A DNA stretch of 53,367 bases from contig JBJXHC010000059.1 of the NCBI GenBank assembly GCA_046160825.1, forward strand, positions 1-53,367. The letters run 5' to 3'. Positions 49,674 through 53,367 of the stretch are shown here, one piece after another. The position numbers and the translations under genes were made by a program. The stretch's first letter is position 1. The number at the start of each line of letters is the position of its first letter. The notes beneath the pieces were generated by a model. It was given only the letters and a program-made list of their open reading frames with translations. It had not been told where the DNA came from and ran no database searches. The stretch is from JBJXHC01 sp046160825 (GTDB lineage: Bacteria; Bacteroidota; Ignavibacteria; UBA10030; UBA6906).

Positions 49674-50999
49674 TCAGAATCCCACCACATCGCCGAGTCC
49701 GCTACGAAGTGCAAACCATACCACCGTGAAGAACGCGTCCTTCCGTGTGCGTGTGTAATTTACGACGCCGACTTTTAACGCGCCCGAGTCATCCGGCACG
49801 TTGTTCTGCCGTATTGCAAATGTGTTCGCGATGAAAGAACTCAACAACTCCTCAATATCATTTTCACTTCTTGTATTACCATCAAGAAGCGCAATCGAGA
49901 GGTTCCGGTAGACAGCCCGAACGCTGCCGGTTGCTCGTCCTTTTACTAGTCGAATATCGAGCGCCGCATCAATCAAGACGCCGGACTTTATACGCGTGTG
50001 GTCAGAAATGACAAGCCAGGGATTCAAATTCACCAAGGGCATCCCGCTCAACGAGCCTGAATAATTGAACGAGAATTCCGGGCCGACAGGGATTTCCATC
50101 CGGAGGTTCATCACTCCGCCTTTCATAAATTCTCCGCCAGCCTTTATGAAAATCGTATCGCCCTGTGTGGAGATTCCTTCCACGGCAAGTTGCACATTCT
50201 CCCACGCCAACACGGCGGGTGCCGCCTTTGCCGAAAACCGCTCACCGTACTTGAGCGTGGCACCGGAGATGTTCAGGCTGTCAAGCTGAATGATGTCTTT
50301 GATCAAAGGAAAGACGTCGTTCGGCATAAGAGGTGGCGGCGAAGTCTTGTCGGAACGCTTCTCTTTGTTAATCAGAATATCGATTGCGACATCGCTGAAG
50401 GAAAGCGATCGTGCCCGGTACGCACTGCCTCCAAATATCTCCTTGAATCCTATACCAACCATTCCCCCTTCAGCAACCGTGAACCGGAATCGTGTTTGGC
50501 GGAATGGGCTTGCAGCAAAAAATGCCGTATCGCTTCCCGCAGGCTGAACCTCAAAGCCCTTGACGGATACCTGTGAGTCCGGCAGGGATACGTTGAGCGT
50601 TTTGCATCGGAGTTCGTACAACGAGTCAGGAAAATTCAAAAGAATACCTTCTCCCTCCACGGCAACATCCGCAAACGGGTCCGGCGTTTCGTCTCCCTTC
50701 CAGAGAAAACGCAACCAGTGAATTCCTCCAATCGAGATCGTCTGTACACTGCCCGACAAAGCCGGGTCGTGACCCGTGACGGACACACCCTCAGCCACAA
50801 TCCGATTTTCCCAAACATTGAATCGCAGGCTGGCAATGTCGAACGTGTATTCCGGGTACGAACTTTCCAGTTTCCCGATGATTTGTTTTTTGATGAAACC
50901 ATCGACAATCATACTAAAAAAGAAAAGCAATACCGTGATGCCAAGACAAAAGACCATGGCGGTAAAAAGAGCCGATTTTTTCCAAAACTTTGTTTTCAA
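49674..50999 (-). CDS. AsmA/DUF748-like envelope protein
   Basis: A 441-residue protein with one N-terminal membrane helix (FTAMVFCLGITVLLFFFSMI) and a long beta-rich periplasmic part. The pattern is AsmA/DUF748-like: SSYPEYTFDIASLRFNVWEN, VDGFIKKQIIGKL, LDSLNISGATLKYGERFSAK, MRIEIP-like GGVMNLRMEIPVGPEF and NPWLVISDHTRIKSGVLIDA. Relatives bridge the periplasm and are implicated in lipid transport between membranes, but no activity is shown here. The start is a TTG at 50999, because no ATG lies upstream and the next ATG is inside the membrane helix. This start is uncertain. Confidence 0.75.
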   Translation of the reverse strand: MKTKFWKKSALFTAMVFCLGITVLLFFFSMIVDGFIKKQIIGKLESSYPEYTFDIASLRFNVWENRIVAEGVSVTGHDPALSGSVQTISIGGIHWLRFLWKGDETPDPFADVAVEGEGILLNFPDSLYELRCKTLNVSLPDSQVSVKGFEVQPAGSDTAFFAASPFRQTRFRFTVAEGGMVGIGFKEIFGGSAYRARSLSFSDVAIDILINKEKRSDKTSPPPLMPNDVFPLIKDIIQLDSLNISGATLKYGERFSAKAAPAVLAWENVQLAVEGISTQGDTIFIKAGGEFMKGGVMNLRMEIPVGPEFSFNYSGSLSGMPLVNLNPWLVISDHTRIKSGVLIDAALDIRLVKGRATGSVRAVYRNLSIALLDGNTRSENDIEELLSSFIANTFAIRQNNVPDDSGALKVGVVNYTRTRKDAFFTVVWFALRSGLGDVVGF

Positions 51000-51236
51000 T
51001 TCAGGTTCGATCTGATGTGAGGAGGCATTATTTAAAGATAGACCTTTTCGCGATTGTATTGCTACTGGTTTTCAAAAATAGCATCATCTTTATCTTGGCA
51101 TCGGTCAAACGAGACGTTGACACAGTGATGGTAGCGTACAATAAACCGTAACACTACCCCGTTGGGTTCCTTAGATTGCCTTTTCCACGGCATCATTGTA
51201 CATTGTTTTGCACTCATTGAAAGGCAATACCCGTTT
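51000..51236. other. divergent promoter region, DUF748 / pepF
   Basis: 237 bases. It holds the pepF promoter at 51176-51206. A TTGACA with TACAAT only 14 nt away also occurs near 51117-51142, but the spacing is poor. Nothing clear for the minus-strand gene. Confidence 0.45.
51176..51206 (+). promoter_or_regulatory. promoter for pepF
   Basis: TTG (51176-51178), 20-nt spacer, TACATTGT (51199-51206). Expected start near 51213, 24 nt before ATG 51237. Confidence 0.55.
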
Positions 51237-53123
51237 ATGAAGAGTACTCTTGACAGGATTGACTGTCTTTTCCCCGAAACGACCGCCGCTTCGCCTAAAA
51301 CCCTCATCAAAGAGCGTGACCGGACGAAGATTCCCGATGAATACAAATGGAACCTTGCAGATATCTATTCCGACGACGAAGCCTGGAAATTGGCGAGAGA
51401 GAAGCTCAAGTCGGATATACCGGCAGTCGAGACATTCCGCGGCAGGCTTGCAGAATCGGCCAGCACCCTGCTGGAGTGCCTTGAATTGACGACGCAACTC
51501 GGCAAGGAATACACGCGCCTGTATTGCTATGCGAGCATGAAGTCTGATCAGGATACGCGCGATGCGCACTATCTTGGGATGGATCAGGAAATGGGCCAGA
51601 TTGGCTCGGACTTCGCGGCACGGACTGCGTACATTGATCCCGAAATTTTGAAGATGGATGAGGCAACAATAGAATTGTTCATCAAGGACGAACCGGCCCT
51701 TGCCGTGTATCGCCATAGTTTGATGGACACACTGCGACGAAAGGAACATACCGGTACCGAGGGTGAAGAGAAGATCATCGCCGACGCAAGCCTTATTGCA
51801 GATGCGCCGAACAGCATCTACGGCATTTTTTCCAATGCAGATTTTCCGTTCCCTGAAGTGATATTCCACGACGGTGCAAAAGTGAAGATCGACAAATCGG
51901 CATTTGCCCTACACAAGTCGGCGCCGAACCGGGAAGATAGAAAAAAAGTCTTCGCAGCATACTTCGGCAAGCTGAATGACTTCCAGAGGACATTCGGCAC
52001 ACAACTCTATGCCGAGGTGAAGAAGAACATGTTTTTTGCCCGCGCCAGGAAGTACCGCTCGGCGTTTCATCGGGCGCTGGATGGAGGCAATATTCCCGAA
52101 GCCGTGTATCGCGGACTTATCGACAATGTGAATGCACATATCGGGACATTTCATCGTTACCTGAAGCTGCGCAAGAAGATCCTCGGTGTGGATCAACTTC
52201 ATTACTATGATCTTTATGCACCTCTTGTGCCTGATCTGGATCTTGAGTATTCGTATGAAGAAGCCACCGGCCATATCCTCAAATCACTTCATACGCTGGG
52301 GGATGAATATGTGGATGTCTCGCGCCGTGTGTTCACGGAGCAATGGATGGATGTTTTCACGAATGAAGGGAAGCGCTCAGGCGCGTATTCCAACGGCGCG
52401 GTGTATGATGTTCATCCGTACATTCTGCTGAACTACAACGGCAAGTATGACGACGTCAGTACGATCACGCACGAGCTTGGTCACACGATGCACAGTTATC
52501 TGACAAACAAAACGCAGGCGTTTGCCAACTCACACTACTCTATCTTTGTGGCAGAGGTAGCATCAACGTTCAACGAAGCTCTGTTGATGGACTACATGCT
52601 CAAGACCATCACGGATGATAATATCCGACTCTCGCTACTCGGCAACTACCTTGATGGCATCCGGGGGACGGTTTTCCGCCAGACACAGTTTGCGGAATAT
52701 GAGCTGAAGATTCACGAGACGGCGGAAAAAGGGGAATCGTTGACCGGCGAGACATTCAGCGCGTTGTATGATGAAATCAACAAGCGTTACTACGGTCACG
52801 ACGTAGGGATTTGCCTTGTGGACGATGAGATTGCCGTGGAGTGGGCACACATTCCGCATTTCTACTACAATTTCTATGTGTACCAGTATGCCACGTCGTT
52901 TACGGCGTCGGCAGCAATTTCTGAACTGGTGCTGGCGGGGGATAAGGACGCGACACGTCGATACATCGAGCTGTTGAAATCCGGCGGGTCCGACTATCCT
53001 ATTGAGTTATTGAAGAAGGCGGGGGTTGATATGACAACCTCAGCGCCGTTCGAGCTGACGATGCGAAAGATGAACCGCGTCATGGATGAGATGGAGAAGA
53101 TTGTGGCGCGGATGAAGAACTAA
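51237..53123 (+). CDS. pepF: oligoendopeptidase F (peptidase M3B)
   Basis: A 628-residue cytosolic zinc peptidase degrading oligopeptides. ATG 51237 is preferred to an ATG at 51162, which adds 25 Cys-rich residues and would start inside the promoter. The N-terminal helical domain contains YKWNLADIYSDDEAWKLARE and TTQLGKEYTRLYCYASMKSD. The zinc site is His412-Glu-Leu-Gly-His416 (ITHELGHTMHSYL), with the third ligand in the FVAEVASTFNEALLMDYML helix. The C-terminal YNFYVYQYATSFTASAAISE is typical. Length is normal (about 600). Confidence 0.95.
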   Translation: MKSTLDRIDCLFPETTAASPKTLIKERDRTKIPDEYKWNLADIYSDDEAWKLAREKLKSDIPAVETFRGRLAESASTLLECLELTTQLGKEYTRLYCYASMKSDQDTRDAHYLGMDQEMGQIGSDFAARTAYIDPEILKMDEATIELFIKDEPALAVYRHSLMDTLRRKEHTGTEGEEKIIADASLIADAPNSIYGIFSNADFPFPEVIFHDGAKVKIDKSAFALHKSAPNREDRKKVFAAYFGKLNDFQRTFGTQLYAEVKKNMFFARARKYRSAFHRALDGGNIPEAVYRGLIDNVNAHIGTFHRYLKLRKKILGVDQLHYYDLYAPLVPDLDLEYSYEEATGHILKSLHTLGDEYVDVSRRVFTEQWMDVFTNEGKRSGAYSNGAVYDVHPYILLNYNGKYDDVSTITHELGHTMHSYLTNKTQAFANSHYSIFVAEVASTFNEALLMDYMLKTITDDNIRLSLLGNYLDGIRGTVFRQTQFAEYELKIHETAEKGESLTGETFSALYDEINKRYYGHDVGICLVDDEIAVEWAHIPHFYYNFYVYQYATSFTASAAISELVLAGDKDATRRYIELLKSGGSDYPIELLKKAGVDMTTSAPFELTMRKMNRVMDEMEKIVARMKN

Positions 53124-53125
53124 TA

Positions 53126-53177
53126 ACAAAAGCGGAGAGCGAAAAAGCGGAAAGCGGAGAGAAGTGAGACCTCTCCG
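53126..53177. repeat. purine-rich word repeat (copy C) with hairpin
   Basis: AAAGCGGAGAGCGAAAAAGC and GGAAAGCGGAGAG words as at 8626 and 11721. The last one pairs with CTCTCCG at 53171-53177 (CGGAGAG/CTCTCCG). Read on the minus strand the hairpin is followed by TTTCCGCTTTTTCGC, which could terminate the partial gene at 53195. Confidence 0.5.
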
Positions 53178-53194
53178 CCCTCCGGGGTATCCTC

Positions 53195-53367
53195 TTACAT
53201 CGAGACTTTCTTCGTTCGGAATGGCTTCGTGAATGCCGAGTACTCCAGCATCTGCGCGGCGAAGTCCATGGGGTACGAGACTTTTATGTCCACAATCTTC
53301 GCTGTCGGGTCGTTGACAGGATCGAGCTTCGGATTGACGAATCCGGTGTACTTGGGGAGGTTCAGAT
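53195..53367 (-). CDS. C-terminal end of a probable M49 dipeptidyl peptidase III-like protein
   Basis: Runs off the right edge; 57 residues visible, translated by hand: LNLPKYTGFVNPKLDPVNDP, TAKIVDIKVSYPMDFAAQML, EYSAFTKPFRTKKVSM, then stop at 53195. The order GFVNPKLxPV, KIxDIKVSYPxxFxxQMLxYS is what I remember from the C-terminus of bacterial dipeptidyl peptidase III (M49). The zinc motif (HELxGHGxG) would be outside the window. The assignment rests on this tail alone. Confidence 0.45.
   Translation of the reverse strand, partial: LNLPKYTGFVNPKLDPVNDPTAKIVDIKVSYPMDFAAQMLEYSAFTKPFRTKKVSM

Noticed and set aside
1..53367. CRISPR arrays, prophage or intact transposase genes
   Set aside because: No regularly spaced direct repeats, phage structural genes or transposase motifs were seen on reading the window.

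Overview
This window looks like chromosomal DNA from a free-living member of the Bacteroidota/Ignavibacteria/Chlorobi (FCB) lineage. Five extracellular proteins occur in the window. Four carry the type IX secretion (T9SS) C-terminal sorting domain of the NYPNPFN...VYDxLGxEV...KxxLxK type, and the fifth is cut by the window edge. The gene order purN-purH-mreB-mreC-mreD-mrdA-rodA is the one familiar from Bacteroidota. Several promoters fit TTG-N20-TAnnTT, and one (purN) ends in TAACTTTG, the Bacteroidota-type TAnnTTTG box. I saw no rRNA, tRNA, CRISPR array, prophage or intact insertion sequence.

Layout. From 1 to about 27.5 kb every gene is on the minus strand. 1-8.4 kb: two FG-GAP surface proteins, a ferritin-like protein, dCTP deaminase, a small lipoprotein and a large T9SS adhesin-like protein. 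8.4-20.7 kb: a decayed NTF2-like remnant, a Lon-family protease, the elongasome operon (rodA, PBP2, mreD, mreC, mreB), purH, purN and an LD-carboxypeptidase. 20.7-27.5 kb: an accessory stretch with a repeat element, a frameshifted DUF4199 membrane gene next to a membrane-anchored LuxR-type regulator, a membrane hydrolase-like protein, two methyltransferases driven by near-identical promoters, a hidden frameshifted micro-gene, and a DUF4331 T9SS protein. 27.7-34.7 kb (plus strand): mutS, two tandem TolB-like/TPR membrane proteins and a STAS protein.

34.7-46.7 kb is the most unusual region: a DinB-like protein, a membrane protein with an HEAGH zinc motif, a D-Ala-D-Ala ligase-like ATP-grasp enzyme divergent from a cytosolic C39-like cysteine peptidase, a class III cyclase lacking its transition-state residues, a DUF1684 lipoprotein, an ATP-grasp / GCS2 carboxylate-amine ligase / M29 aminopeptidase operon, a T9SS protein whose gene carries a perfect 30-bp palindrome, and a further ATP-grasp-like protein. 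Four amide-bond-forming folds together with two or three peptidases in 11 kb suggest an amidoligase-based pathway making or modifying a peptide-like product. A 32-codon reading frame behind a good promoter sits just upstream of the ATP-grasp operon. This is inference from family membership and gene order.

46.8-53.4 kb: an ECF sigma factor with its RskA-type anti-sigma factor, an AI-2E family transporter, an AsmA/DUF748-like protein, oligoendopeptidase F and the end of a probable M49 dipeptidyl peptidase. Intergenic spaces hold several dispersed repeat families (hairpin elements, purine-rich word repeats and a CACCAAGGCACC-type inverted repeat).
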